DNA of 64,000 bases from Psychrobacillus mangrovi (GCF_037104765.1 NZ_JBAWSY010000011.1:40254-104253); one strand, 5' to 3'; positions 16,239-25,605 are shown, numbered from the stretch's first letter. The notes: generated by a model from the letters alone, not told the origin. A program made the numbers and translations.

Positions 16239-18596
16239 TTATTTAGCGGTCAAATTCAATTCATAGCCTTTTTCTATATCGCCATCAATAACTGTTGTAT
16301 GATACTTACCTTCTGCCCAATCCATCACTTGGTCATGGTACCATTCAGATTTCATGTGTCCACTTTGGCCTGGCCCAACGATGTGATATGACTCACTTAA
16401 ATCTGCCAAATCCGCAACGAATCGCCAGGATGCTCCGTGGTCAACTCTCCCTTCATCATCAAAGCCAGCTGCTTGTACGGTTATATTTGATCCGCCAATT
16501 GGCACAGACTTTGGATTTAATAGATACGCTAAAATAGGAGAGGCGCCTGCCAATGGGTGGTCAAATGTCAACTGGTGATAATCGCCCCACTTCCACTTCT
16601 GTTCATTTTCACCATACTGTTCTTTCAAATCAGTAACCGAATCTACAAAAGAGTCATAAACCCATTTGTCGACCCCGCCGTACTCATCTAACCATGCACT
16701 GGATTCATTACGATACCCTTTTCTTAAAAACTGATCCGAGATATTCCCTTTTCCAGATAACATACTATAAACATCCTCTGGCATTTCATCTTCCAACAAA
16801 GTCTTCGGAAGCTGCTTCATCCATTTATGAAAAATAAGAGGAGCTGCTAACTCTTTGTCATCCACCTGGTTCCACTCAATTAGTAGACTAATAATCTCTT
16901 TATATTCTCCACCACTATCTAGCTTTTCCACTGAATTAATCATAGAAGATAAAAATTCCCGAGCATATAGATTCGTTTGATCCATTTGCAAATTCATCAT
17001 ATCTTCTTTTGTTAAATTAGAATTACTCTTTAACTCTTCGGCAATACGATCGTATCGGTACGATTGTGCCCAAAAGTCCGTAATATGGTATTTATAAGAA
17101 TCGTCTATTACTTGATTGTTCGCTGTCGCAATAAACCCTTCTTTTGGGTTTACCACATTCGGTAATTCATTATATGGAACATACCCTTCCCAACCATAGT
17201 CAGCAGAGTCTCCCGGCACAGGTAATTGCCCATCTCCAGATTTACGTATTGGCAGCCTACCATTCGCTTTATATGCAATCGTTCCATCTTTTGCAGCAAA
17301 TACAAAGTTTTGTGCAGGTGCATGGAAATCTTCTAAAGCAGTCTCAAATTCATCCCAGTCAGAAGATTTATTCATTTTAAGAATCGCTTGTAATTCAAGC
17401 GTCGGCTCTAGGGCAGTCCATTGCATGGAAAACAAAGCGGAAGCTTCCTCTTCTTTGAATAAAACATCCGAAATAATTGGCCCATGACGTGTTACCACTA
17501 CCTCAAAAGGAACTGCTTCTTGCCCTTTCACCTTAATTTCTTTTTTACGTACCTCTGCCTGCTCCCATTTACCTTCATAGAAAAACTGCGTTCGGTCATC
17601 CGGGTTTGGTGTTTCAATATATAAATCCTGTACATCAGGTCCTACATTCGTTACACCCCATGCAACATTTTCGTTGTGTCCTAAAATAATACCTGGGACA
17701 CCAGCGAATATGACCCCTCCTACATTTTGTTCTGGTGACTGTAAGTGCATTTGATACCAAATGGAAGGCGTACTCAATCCTAAATGCGGATCATCCGCAA
17801 GTAGAGGCTTACCGCTTTCTGTTTTATCGCCACTTACTACCCAGTTGTTACTACCGTTAAATTCATTTGGTAGTAAAGACGCATCGAAGTAACCCCTTAC
17901 ATTTACAGGTTTATTTTTGTTTGCCTCTATGATTGCTTGTGCATCATTTGGATATGTTATAAATAACTCTTTCGCTTTTTCTTCTTCATATTCATTTAGA
18001 GCCCAGTGCCTAATTGCCAGCGTTGACCAGTTTCCACCTAGATCATATGCCATAAATTTACCGATTGCCAATGAATCAATTGGTGTCCACTCTTCTGGCT
18101 CATATCCAAGCAGCTTAAACTCATAACTCAATTTCTTTTCTTCTTTCGCAAAGGCGATAAATTCATTTACCCCTTCCGCATACCATTTCAACACTTCTTT
18201 TGCTTCCGGACTATAACCGGCATACGACTTTTCTGCAGCATCTCGCAAGCTAAATGTTAAGAAAAACTTGTCAGTATCTAAAGCAGCTTCTCCTACTACT
18301 TCTGATAATTGCCCACTTGCTTGTCTTCTTGCTAAATCCATTTGGAACAGTCGATCCTGTGCTTGTACAAAACCTTGAGCACGGTACAAGTCTCCATCTG
18401 ATTTTGCTCTAATATGAGGAACACCATTAGCATCTCGCACAACTTTGACATCCGCCTCTAATACATCGACGGAAAGATCTCCCTTAATTATCGGCTTGGA
18501 ACCGGAGACATACATATTCACCCCAACTACTGCAATTACAATTATCGCAAGGATACTCCCCAATACCCAAGCGATTATTTTCCACCTTTTCTTCAC
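16239..18596 (-). CDS. Penicillin acylase family N-terminal nucleophile hydrolase
   Basis: 785 residues, close to the usual length of penicillin G/cephalosporin acylase precursors. An N-terminal membrane anchor (about 8-28) is followed by the alpha-chain start VKVVRDANGVPHIRAKSD and QGFVQAQDRLFQMDL. The autoproteolysis site is at FNGSNNWVVSG, where Ser becomes the N-terminal nucleophile of the beta chain. NVGPDVQDLYIE follows. Family members cleave amides such as beta-lactam side chains or acyl-homoserine lactones. The natural substrate here is unknown. It is probably anchored outside the membrane. Confidence 0.92.
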   Translation of the reverse strand: MKKRWKIIAWVLGSILAIIVIAVVGVNMYVSGSKPIIKGDLSVDVLEADVKVVRDANGVPHIRAKSDGDLYRAQGFVQAQDRLFQMDLARRQASGQLSEVVGEAALDTDKFFLTFSLRDAAEKSYAGYSPEAKEVLKWYAEGVNEFIAFAKEEKKLSYEFKLLGYEPEEWTPIDSLAIGKFMAYDLGGNWSTLAIRHWALNEYEEEKAKELFITYPNDAQAIIEANKNKPVNVRGYFDASLLPNEFNGSNNWVVSGDKTESGKPLLADDPHLGLSTPSIWYQMHLQSPEQNVGGVIFAGVPGIILGHNENVAWGVTNVGPDVQDLYIETPNPDDRTQFFYEGKWEQAEVRKKEIKVKGQEAVPFEVVVTRHGPIISDVLFKEEEASALFSMQWTALEPTLELQAILKMNKSSDWDEFETALEDFHAPAQNFVFAAKDGTIAYKANGRLPIRKSGDGQLPVPGDSADYGWEGYVPYNELPNVVNPKEGFIATANNQVIDDSYKYHITDFWAQSYRYDRIAEELKSNSNLTKEDMMNLQMDQTNLYAREFLSSMINSVEKLDSGGEYKEIISLLIEWNQVDDKELAAPLIFHKWMKQLPKTLLEDEMPEDVYSMLSGKGNISDQFLRKGYRNESSAWLDEYGGVDKWVYDSFVDSVTDLKEQYGENEQKWKWGDYHQLTFDHPLAGASPILAYLLNPKSVPIGGSNITVQAAGFDDEGRVDHGASWRFVADLADLSESYHIVGPGQSGHMKSEWYHDQVMDWAEGKYHTTVIDGDIEKGYELNLTAK

Positions 18597-18662
18597 ATTT
18601 GTCCCCTCCCTTTTTATTACATTACAAACTTCGACATCTACATTTAATTACCTCTATCACAC

Positions 18663-18697
18663 AAAAAAAGACCTATGAATAAATATATTCATAGGTC
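18663..18697 (-). terminator. Terminator of murB
   Basis: An 11-bp stem (18670-18680 with 18687-18697), followed on the minus strand by seven T residues. Confidence 0.85.
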
Positions 18698-18707
18698 AAT
18701 ATTTATA

Positions 18708-19625
18708 TTATTGTTTGTTTTCACCAACAATTTTCACTTCTAATTCTAGCTCAACATCGAAGTTCTCTTTTACCGCTTTCTTAACCATTTCAATGGTGCT
18801 TATATAATCGGTAGCGGTAGCATTGTTTTTATTGACAATAAAACCTGCATGCTTTGTTGAAACCTCTGCCCCACCGAATCCTTTTCCTTGTAATCCGCTA
18901 TCTTGGATTAACTTTCCGGCGAAATAACCAGGAGGACGTTTGAATACACTGCCTGCAGAAGGATACTCAAGTGGTTGTTTGGATTCCCGTTGAAATGTTA
19001 GGTCAGCTATTTTAGCGTCAATTTCTTCTTGATTTCCGGGTTGTAATTCGAACTCAGCAGATAAAACATAGTACCCTTTTTTGGTGATTATACTTTTTCG
19101 GTAACCAAGCTCTAGTGCATCTTTTGAGAGAACAAGCTTTTCTCCGCTTGGCGTAAGAACAGTGCATTGGACAATTACATCCTGTATTTCTCCACCGTAA
19201 GCACCAGCATTCATCGCCATGGCACCACCGATAGACCCAGGAATTCCACATGCAAATTCTAATCCCGTTAGAGACTCCTTTGCCACAGCTCTTGAAACGT
19301 CAATTATGTCGGCTCCACTTCCTGCAATTACTCGGTTGTCATTAATCGTGATCTCGTTTAGGTTTTCTAAGCGAAGAACAATCCCTCGAACTCCGCCATC
19401 ACGTACGACCATATTCGATCCGTTTCCAAGAAGTAATAAAGGAATATCATTTTTATTCGCGTATTGAACAACGAATGCTGCTTGATCTTCCGTTTCTGGA
19501 GTGACAAATAAGTCCGCAACTCCACCCATGCGGGTCATTGTATGCAGATTTAGTGCTTCATCTATTTTTACATTATTCGAATGTAGTTGTGTAGTTAAAT
19601 CTTGAAACCATTTTTGTTTACTCAA
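18708..19625 (-). CDS. murB: UDP-N-acetylenolpyruvoylglucosamine reductase MurB
   Basis: Reduces UDP-GlcNAc-enolpyruvate to UDP-MurNAc with NADPH and FAD in peptidoglycan synthesis. The 305-residue protein has TRMGGVADLFVTP at the FAD domain start and LLLGNGSNMVVRDGG. CGIPGSIGGAMAMNAGAYGGE binds the flavin. GYRKSII and PSAGSVFKRPPGYFAGKLI place it in the type IIa/b MurB group of Firmicutes, with the catalytic Ser in SAGSVF. It starts at TTG 19625 with GAAAGGA upstream. Confidence 0.95.
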   Translation of the reverse strand: MSKQKWFQDLTTQLHSNNVKIDEALNLHTMTRMGGVADLFVTPETEDQAAFVVQYANKNDIPLLLLGNGSNMVVRDGGVRGIVLRLENLNEITINDNRVIAGSGADIIDVSRAVAKESLTGLEFACGIPGSIGGAMAMNAGAYGGEIQDVIVQCTVLTPSGEKLVLSKDALELGYRKSIITKKGYYVLSAEFELQPGNQEEIDAKIADLTFQRESKQPLEYPSAGSVFKRPPGYFAGKLIQDSGLQGKGFGGAEVSTKHAGFIVNKNNATATDYISTIEMVKKAVKENFDVELELEVKIVGENKQ

Positions 19626-19704
19626 AAAGAGACAATCCTTTCTTCATTTACAATTCACCTTTACATAGTATGCGTTTTCGCAACTAATATATCAAGCAAA
19701 ATTG

Positions 19705-20010
19705 TTATAACCATTCTTTAGACCAGGTTTCAATTCCGCCAACTACATCTTTTAGGGCAAAACCTTTGTCTGTTAAGTTATATTCGACCCGCACAGGGAC
19801 TTCTGAAAAGACAGTTCTTTCTACTATACCTTCTTTTTCAAGCTCTTTTAAGCGCTCAGAAAGTAACCGACCACTTATAGGAAGAGAAGATTCAATTTCA
19901 TTAAATCGTTTTGCTCCATCTATGAGTTGGTACACAATCAAAGCTGTCCATCTTTTCCCTATCAATTCCATTGCCTTCGATAAACGCGGGCATAATAATG
20001 ATTCTTTCAT
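19705..20010 (-). CDS. HxlR-family transcriptional regulator (YodB-like)
   Basis: A winged-helix regulator of about 101 residues. The ATG at 20010 is preferred over 20028 because GAGGTG sits 6 nt upstream of it. HxlR features include CPRLSKAMELIGKRWTALIV, the RFNEIESSLPISGRLLSERLKEL recognition region and the wing VRVEYNLTDKG. The conserved N-terminal Cys matches the redox-sensing cysteine of YodB/CatR-type members, so thiol or quinone sensing is possible. It is divergent from yceI, with two palindromes between. Confidence 0.88.
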   Translation of the reverse strand: MKESLLCPRLSKAMELIGKRWTALIVYQLIDGAKRFNEIESSLPISGRLLSERLKELEKEGIVERTVFSEVPVRVEYNLTDKGFALKDVVGGIETWSKEWL

Positions 20011-20065
20011 CTGTTTCACCTCTATCATGTTCTATTATATTCTCCTCTCATTAATTTGTAAAACA

Positions 20066-20127
20066 AAGTAATTTAATTACTTGACGTAACCATGGTATTA
20101 TTTTAAAGTTAGTTACATAAAGTAACT
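20066..20127. promoter_or_regulatory. Two palindromes between the HxlR gene and yceI, candidate operators
   Basis: 20066-20082 is a 7-3-7 palindrome (AAGTAAT-TTA-ATTACTT). 20111-20127 is a 6-5-6 palindrome (AGTTAC-ATAAA-GTAACT). Both share GTAA half-sites and lie 45 bp apart centre to centre. Proximity suggests HxlR binding; this is inference. Confidence 0.55.
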
Positions 20128-20198
20128 TATGGTTTAATAAATTAATTAGTGGGTATAGATTAATGTTGAACTTTTTATTTATCTTGAAATAAAACATC

Positions 20199-20227
20199 TT
20201 GATTTCAAAACAAGTATGTTTTATAAT
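20199..20227 (+). promoter_or_regulatory. SigA-type promoter of yceI
   Basis: -35 TTGATT (20199-20204), a 17-nt spacer and a consensus -10 TATAAT (20222-20227), 36 nt before the yceI start codon. Confidence 0.7.
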
Positions 20228-20263
20228 AAAATTAAGAAAAACATTCCGAGGAGGAAATTAAAA

Positions 20264-20788
20264 ATGACAAAATTTAATCTTGACGCTGCACACTCTAGTA
20301 TCGACTTTTCTGTGAAACACATGATGGTTTCCAAAGTAAAAGGTTCTTTCACAAATTTCACTGCTGACCTAGAAGGTACTGCTGAAGATTTAACTGGTGC
20401 AACTATCAGCTTCGATATCGATGTAAAATCAATTAACACAAATAATGAAGATCGTGATAACCACTTACGTTCAGGTGACTTCTTTGATACAGAAAAATAC
20501 CCAAGCATTAAATTCGTTGCTACAGACATTAAAAAAACGGATGATGGTGAATATGATGTAACTGGTGATATGACGATTAAAGGTGTATCAAAACCAGTGA
20601 CTTTCGAAGTAGAATACGGCGGTAAAGGAACTAACCCATGGGGCCAAGAAGTAGTAGCATTCTCTGCGGATACAAAAATTAACCGTAAAGATTTTGACCT
20701 AGTATGGAACCAAGCACTTGAAACTGGTGGCGTTCTTGTCGGTGAAGATATCAAAATCACTGTGGAATTAGAATTAAACCCAGCTTAA
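20264..20788 (+). CDS. YceI-family lipid-binding protein
   Basis: 174 residues from the ATG at 20264, with a consensus AGGAGG site 8 nt upstream. The YceI beta-barrel signature is clear: NLDAAHSSIDFSVKHMMVSKVKG, RDNHLRSGDFFDTEKYPSIKF, the GDMTIKGVSKPVTF strand and FDLVWNQALETGGVLVGEDI. Homologues bind polyisoprenoid-type lipids. There is no signal peptide, so it is cytoplasmic. Codon use is biased and the promoter strong, suggesting high expression. It is probably under the divergent HxlR regulator. Confidence 0.92.
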   Translation: MTKFNLDAAHSSIDFSVKHMMVSKVKGSFTNFTADLEGTAEDLTGATISFDIDVKSINTNNEDRDNHLRSGDFFDTEKYPSIKFVATDIKKTDDGEYDVTGDMTIKGVSKPVTFEVEYGGKGTNPWGQEVVAFSADTKINRKDFDLVWNQALETGGVLVGEDIKITVELELNPA

Positions 20789-20812
20789 TAATTCAATATG
20801 TATATCTCAATG

Positions 20813-20850
20813 AAGCTATCCTATTACAAACTAGGATAGCTTTTTTATTT
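20813..20850 (+). terminator. Terminator of yceI
   Basis: An 11-bp stem (20813-20823 with 20832-20842), followed by a T-rich stretch. Confidence 0.85.
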
Positions 20851-20968
20851 TATATTAAACACTTAATATTAAAAACTAACTATTCTGGAATATATTATAT
20901 ACTTCATATCAGAACGATTCTATGCTATTGTATGGAGTATTCTATATTGTCAGAAAGGATTAACTATT

Positions 20969-22157
20969 ATGCCTCAAATGCTTGCTTTAGTTTTGATCGT
21001 CGGAATACTATTTATCGGAGACCTTGTGTCTACTAGAACGAAGGCTTGGATTCCTTCCGTTTTCGTTTCAGCAGTACTTTTTATTATTGGCTATTGGACT
21101 TTCTTTCCTACAGAGATTGTTTCCATTGCAGGTGTACCGCCCGTCGTTGCGACGATGATGATCTACTTACTTATTACCAATATGGGTACTTTGCTTTCCT
21201 TACAACAATTAAAAGAACAGTGGAAAACTATATTAATTTCACTGGCTGGAATAATAGGGATTATCGCTGTTTTGTTTGGAATTGGAACATTTATATTTGG
21301 TGTAGAAACAATTATTGTTGCTATCCCCCCTCTTGTCGGTGGTCTTGTTTCTGCTTTGATCATGTCCGAGGGTGCAGCAAATGCTGGATTAACAACATTA
21401 TCTGTATTTGCTATTGTTATTTACGTTATGCAAGGCTTTGCTGGTTATCCACTTACATCTATCGCACTTAAAAAAGAAGGGAAATCGCTTCTTGAAAAAT
21501 TCCGCAAAGGAGAACTTTCAATACCTGGACAAACCAACAGTTCTACGGAGGAAACACAAGAAGAGCTTAAAATGTTCCGCAAATTGCCTGCAAAATACAA
21601 CACAGATTACTTTAAATTTTTCCGTTTAGCATTTTGTAGGTTTCCTTGCTTACCTTGTTTCAACGGTATTAGAACCCATTGTATCCATTAGTCCCTATGT
21701 ACTTTGTTTATTATTCGGTATTATAGCTGCAAGCATTGGATTTTTAGAGCGCCAAGTATTACAAAAAGCAAATGGTTTCGGCTTATGTATAATGGTTCTA
21801 ATGCTTTTCGTATTTGACGCCCTAAAAACTGCAACACCTTCGATGATTATGCAAATTTTATATCCATTAATCGGAATAATTATCCTTGGAGTAATCGGTA
21901 TGTACTTATTCTCTTTCCTTATGGGAAAAATTTTAAAAGTGAGCAAAAACATGGCTTTTGCTATTTCATTAACTGCACTTTACGGATTCCCTGCTGATTA
22001 CATTATTACAAATGAAGTAATTAATTCTTTAACCCAAGATAAAAAAGAACGAGAAGCGTTAACTGCTCATATGCTGCCACCTATGCTAGTCGGAGGATTC
22101 ATCAGTGTTACAATCGTTTCTGTTATTCTCGCAGGTATTTTCGTAGGATTCTTATAA
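20969..22157 (+). pseudogene. Polytopic permease interrupted by a +1 frameshift
   Basis: The frame from ATG 20969 encodes several membrane helices and a conserved-looking GGLVSALIMSEGAANAGL core, but shifts at the T4 run 21632-21635. Removing one T restores a continuous frame (LAF-VGFLAYLVSTVLEPI) that joins the reading frame ending at 22157. The restored protein is about 396 residues with roughly ten helices. I do not recognise the family. It is followed after 16 nt by two M20 hydrolases, so it probably imported their substrate. The shift may be real or a homopolymer sequencing error. Confidence 0.75.
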
Positions 22158-22173
22158 AATTAGGAGAGATAAT

Positions 22174-23406
22174 ATGGCCAATCAAGCTAGAATAGAAGAA
22201 CATATTAAGCTACTAAGTCAGTTTACCGCCACTCCAGGCGCAGGAGTCACTAGGTTAACCTATTCTAAAGAAGATCTAGGCGCAAGAAAATACATCATAG
22301 AGAAAATGACTGAATATGGACTTATTGTTTCTGAAGACGGATTAGGTAACATTTTTGGAAAACTCGAAGGAACCCATGCAGATTCACCCTCTATAATTGT
22401 CGGTTCTCATTTTGACTCTGTTCCAAATGGCGGAGCTTATGACGGTGCTGCAGGAGTGGTAGTCGGTTTAGAGGTGGCTGCACTCTTCCAAGAAAAGGGA
22501 TATAAGCCTGCTTATCCTCTTGAAATTATCGCGCTTGTAGAAGAGGAAGGCTCACGTTTTGGTGGAGGTTTAATGGGTTCAAGAGGAATGATGGGTTTAT
22601 TGACTAATGAAGAGTTTAAAAGTCTTGCGGATAAAGACGGAATACTTGCTGAAGAAGCAATGTTAAGTATTGGTTTAGATCCATCTATTGAAAAGGTACG
22701 TGATCCAAAAACGATTAAAGCCTTCCTCGAGTTACATATCGAACAAGGTCCAATTTTAGAAGAAAAAAATATTCCAATTGGTATCGTTGAAGCGATCGTT
22801 GGTTTAACTCAATTAGAAGTTACGATTCAAGGAAAAGCAGGACATGCTGGTACTACACCTATGGAACAACGCACTGATGCACTAGTAGCCGCTGCTCAAA
22901 TCATCGCAGCTTTCCCACAGCTTGCTTTGGAGGAAGGAAACGGTACGGTTATTACAACCGGGCAGTTACATGTATTTCCTAATGGATCCAATGTCATCCC
23001 AAACAAAGTAATTTTTTCAGTAGATATACGCTCAGCTAAAGAAGAACATGTTCATCGTGCAGTGCAAAAAGTAGGGCAGTTAATTGCCTCTAATATGGGT
23101 GCAGGTATTGTTACTTCTATTGAACATTTGCTTTATATTGCACCAAAAGAAATGGATGAAACGATTCAATCCACTTTCAAAGAAGTGAGTGATAAATTAG
23201 ACATCCCTTACTGCACTCTTAATAGTGGTGCTGGTCACGATGCGATGGTTTTCTCTGATTATACTGCTTGTGGAATGGTGTTTATTCCAAGTAAGGATGG
23301 TCTTAGTCACTGCCCGGAAGAATGGTCCAATGCAAGTCATCTCGCTGCAGGTGCAAATATTTTGTTCCAAACAGCTTTACAATTAACGGAGGGAAATAAA
23401 CAATGA
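22174..23406 (+). CDS. M20 hydantoinase/carbamoylase-family amidase
   Basis: 410 residues of the zinc-dependent N-carbamoyl-L-amino-acid hydrolase/allantoate amidohydrolase family. The metal site includes VGSHFDSVPNGGAYDGAAG (His and Asp) and ALVEEEGSRFGGGLMGSR. HIEQGPILEE and GHAGTTPMEQRTDAL follow in the dimerisation domain, with SGAGHDAMVF near the end. It hydrolyses N-carbamoyl amino acids or ureido compounds. It overlaps the next gene by 4 bp (ATGA) and follows a permease gene, forming a small uptake-and-hydrolysis operon. Confidence 0.9.
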   Translation: MANQARIEEHIKLLSQFTATPGAGVTRLTYSKEDLGARKYIIEKMTEYGLIVSEDGLGNIFGKLEGTHADSPSIIVGSHFDSVPNGGAYDGAAGVVVGLEVAALFQEKGYKPAYPLEIIALVEEEGSRFGGGLMGSRGMMGLLTNEEFKSLADKDGILAEEAMLSIGLDPSIEKVRDPKTIKAFLELHIEQGPILEEKNIPIGIVEAIVGLTQLEVTIQGKAGHAGTTPMEQRTDALVAAAQIIAAFPQLALEEGNGTVITTGQLHVFPNGSNVIPNKVIFSVDIRSAKEEHVHRAVQKVGQLIASNMGAGIVTSIEHLLYIAPKEMDETIQSTFKEVSDKLDIPYCTLNSGAGHDAMVFSDYTACGMVFIPSKDGLSHCPEEWSNASHLAAGANILFQTALQLTEGNKQ

Positions 23407-24578
23407 TCAATTCAAAAATTAAAGAATCTATCACGAATAATAAAGAAGAATTAATTTCTCTACGCCGTAAATTGCATAGCGAACCAGAGTTATCTTTTGA
23501 GGAATTCAAAACGACTGCTTTCATATGCGAATACTTAGACAAACTTGGAATTTCTTATCGAAAAACCGAACCTACAGGGGTTATTGCCGAAATACAAGGA
23601 GCCTCAGGTGGAAAAACTGTTGCCCTTCGCGGTGATATGGATGCACTACCTGTCCAACAGCTTAATACTCATGTACCCTACGCATCAAAATTCGAAGGAA
23701 AAATGCATGCTTGTGGACACGACGCACACACCTCTATGCTGCTAATCGCTGCAAAGGCTTTATTTGAAGTGAAAGAAGAACTTCCAGGAAATGTACGTTT
23801 TCTATTTCAACCAGCTGAAGAAGCGGCTGCCGGGGCAAAAGCAATGGTTGCCCAAGGCGCAATGGATGGCGTAGACAATGTTTTCGGTATTCATATTTGG
23901 TCTCAAATGCCAACAAACAAAGTGTCTTGTACACCAGGGCCTTCCTTTGCAGCAGCTGATATTTTTAAAGTAAAATTTAAAGGACGCGGTGGACATGGTG
24001 CTATCCCAGAAGCTTGTATCGACGCCGCACTTGTTGCATCTTCATTTGTAATGAATGTGCAAACCGTTGTTTCACGAACTATTGATCCACAAAGTCCAGC
24101 CGTTCTGACAGTTGGTAAAATGATAGTAGGTACAAGATTCAACGTAATCGCTGAAAATGCTGAAATTGAAGGAACAGTTCGTACATTCCATCCCGAGACA
24201 CGAGATCATATTGAAAAGAGCATTACACAATATGCTGAAAGTGTTGCTGCTATCTTCGGCGCTACTGCTAAAGTGGAATATATCCGAGGTACAGATGCAG
24301 TAGATAATGATAGAAATAGCTCGGAACTTGTTCAACAGGTTGCTACTGAAGCTTTTGGCTCAGAAGTGATTTATAATGAAAAGCCTACAATGGGTGGAGA
24401 GGATTTCTCTGCATTCCTCACAAAGGCTCCTGGTAGCTTTGCACTTGTCGGAAGTGGCAATCCCGAGAAAGATACAGAATGGGCTCATCACCATGGGAAC
24501 TTTGATATCGATGAAGACGCACTTGTCACTGGAGCAGAACTATACGCTCAGTATGCCTGGGCTTACTTAAATAAGTAA
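23403..24578 (+). CDS. M20 family amidohydrolase/aminoacylase (YxeP/hippurate hydrolase type)
   Basis: 391 residues. Family motifs in order: LRRKLHSEPELSFEEF, TVALRGDMDALPVQ, the metal-binding KMHACGHDAHTSMLL, FQPAEEAAAGAKAMV, FKGRGGHGAIPE in the lid, and PTMGGEDFSAFL with the last metal ligand. Members remove acyl groups from N-acylated amino acids or cysteine conjugates. It is translationally coupled to the preceding carbamoylase, so both probably process related N-substituted amino acids. Confidence 0.92.
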   Translation: MINSKIKESITNNKEELISLRRKLHSEPELSFEEFKTTAFICEYLDKLGISYRKTEPTGVIAEIQGASGGKTVALRGDMDALPVQQLNTHVPYASKFEGKMHACGHDAHTSMLLIAAKALFEVKEELPGNVRFLFQPAEEAAAGAKAMVAQGAMDGVDNVFGIHIWSQMPTNKVSCTPGPSFAAADIFKVKFKGRGGHGAIPEACIDAALVASSFVMNVQTVVSRTIDPQSPAVLTVGKMIVGTRFNVIAENAEIEGTVRTFHPETRDHIEKSITQYAESVAAIFGATAKVEYIRGTDAVDNDRNSSELVQQVATEAFGSEVIYNEKPTMGGEDFSAFLTKAPGSFALVGSGNPEKDTEWAHHHGNFDIDEDALVTGAELYAQYAWAYLNK

Positions 24579-24599
24579 ACTTGGGTTTATTAGATGGAA

Positions 24600-24691
24600 T
24601 TCCAACTAAAGTGATGTAGTTTCCAACTAAGTCTATTTTTTCCAACTAACATCTCAGAAATTCCAACTAAACTTCGCTCATTTCCAACTAC
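24600..24691. repeat. Five TTCCAACTAA motifs at about 21-bp spacing
   Basis: Copies start at 24600, 24621, 24640, 24661 and 24682 (spacing 21, 19, 21, 21). They fill the gap between the aminoacylase stop and its terminator. The last copy overlaps the terminator's left arm. The same motif recurs twice at 63727 and 63748. Confidence 0.85.
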
Positions 24692-24716
24692 TCTGAAATA
24701 ATTCAGAGTAGCTTTT
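24688..24716 (+). terminator. Terminator of the permease-hydrolase operon
   Basis: A 10-bp stem (24688-24697 with 24702-24711) and ATAA loop, followed by CTTTTT. Confidence 0.85.
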
Positions 24717-24780
24717 TAATTTTGAAACTATCTTTTATGTTTTTCGTATATACTATAGAAAATGAGATGGAGGGATAATT

Positions 24781-25077
24781 ATGGAAAATCTTTTGGGGTT
24801 GGGAATTGGATTTGTAGCGGTTGTGATGATTTTTTCTATACCACTATCCGCAATATGGACAACTCATTTACGCAAATCACAAAATATTCGTGCGAGAGTT
24901 GTAAAAGACGAAATAGAATTAGAGAAGCTTAAATATGATAATTTTTTACTTGAAACGGAAAAGATACGAATTGATTTACAACAAAAACAAGCAAGCTTAC
25001 TCGAGACTTCAGCGGATCCTTTAATTTTAGATTTACAAAAGCGTGCTCAATCCGAGTCAAAAGTCATATCTTCATAA
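24781..25077 (+). CDS. Membrane-anchored coiled-coil small protein, unknown function
   Basis: 98 residues after a GGAGGG site. One membrane helix (about 5-27) is followed by a long charged helix rich in Glu, Lys and Leu with coiled-coil periodicity (KDEIELEKLKYDNFLLETEK). A polar end follows. I do not recognise a family. It has its own terminator. Confidence 0.6.
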   Translation: MENLLGLGIGFVAVVMIFSIPLSAIWTTHLRKSQNIRARVVKDEIELEKLKYDNFLLETEKIRIDLQQKQASLLETSADPLILDLQKRAQSESKVISS

Positions 25078-25112
25078 AAAATCGTGCTGAGCCCATTCTG
25101 CACGATTTTTTT
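25076..25112 (+). terminator. Terminator of the coiled-coil protein gene
   Basis: A stem of ATCGTGC with GCACGAT, extended by A and T tracts, and a 12-nt loop. Confidence 0.8.
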
Positions 25113-25121
25113 AATGACATT

Positions 25122-25310
25122 ATGGAATGGGTGCAAGGGCGCACTACACTTATTATTACACACAGGCTAGCAATCATTATACTTGCAGACCAAATATTCT
25201 TCTTCCTGGAGGAAGTAAAAATTACTAGAACAGGCACACATGATGAACTTATCGCTAAACACTATTTATACGAAGAAATGAAATTACCCATGGACAAGGG
25301 TTATCGTAAA
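25122..25310 (+). pseudogene. Remnant of an ABC exporter nucleotide-binding domain C-terminus
   Basis: Only the H-loop end of an ABC ATPase is left. It shows GRTTLIITHRLA followed by ADQIFFFLEE, TGTHDELIAKH and YLYEEM-LPMDKG, matching the last 55 or so residues of a type-IV exporter. There is no Walker A, signature or Walker B upstream, and the left side abuts a terminator. It is a gene fossil, perhaps of an exporter like that at 27.9-31.4 kb. Confidence 0.75.
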
Positions 25311-25356
25311 ACGAAAATCCAAAAAGTGCAGTTTCTTTACTGTACTCATTGGATTT

Positions 25357-25605
25357 TTAGTTTCTCCACAATTCTTTTGCTTTCGAATAAAAGTTCTCTA
25401 TAGCAGCTTTAAAATCTTCCATCTTCTTAGCAGTTAATGCTTCCGTCTTTTCCACTTCTTCGAATTTGCTCGGAATTGTGTCCTTGTTTAGATTATATTC
25501 GTTCTTATTATGTGGTAGAGTTGTTAATAGAAACCAAAACGAGATGGAAAAAAGAAGAAAGAAAAAAAGCAGTTTGCGAATTGTTATACTTAAAACCTTT
25601 CTCAA
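25357..25605 (-). CDS. Small membrane-anchored protein beside the quorum-sensing cassette
   Basis: An 82-residue product if started at TTG 25605, where GGTGGTGA is correctly spaced; a frame from ATG 25620 is also open. One membrane helix (KLLFFFLLFSISFWFLLTT) follows a basic N-terminus. The outside part is charged and helical (KMEDFKAAIENFYSKAKELW). No family recognised. Its upstream region contains a palindromic element that is also found upstream of the DUF4288 gene on the other side of the cassette. Confidence 0.6.
   Translation of the reverse strand: MRKVLSITIRKLLFFFLLFSISFWFLLTTLPHNKNEYNLNKDTIPSKFEEVEKTEALTAKKMEDFKAAIENFYSKAKELWRN

Noticed and set aside
20221..20760. 179-codon minus-strand frame opposite yceI
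   Set aside because: Antisense shadow of a clear YceI gene with a strong promoter and ribosome site.
25122..25403. A complete small gene of 93 codons
   Set aside because: Only residues matching the tail of an ABC ATPase are recognisable; no ribosome site. Treated as a gene remnant.
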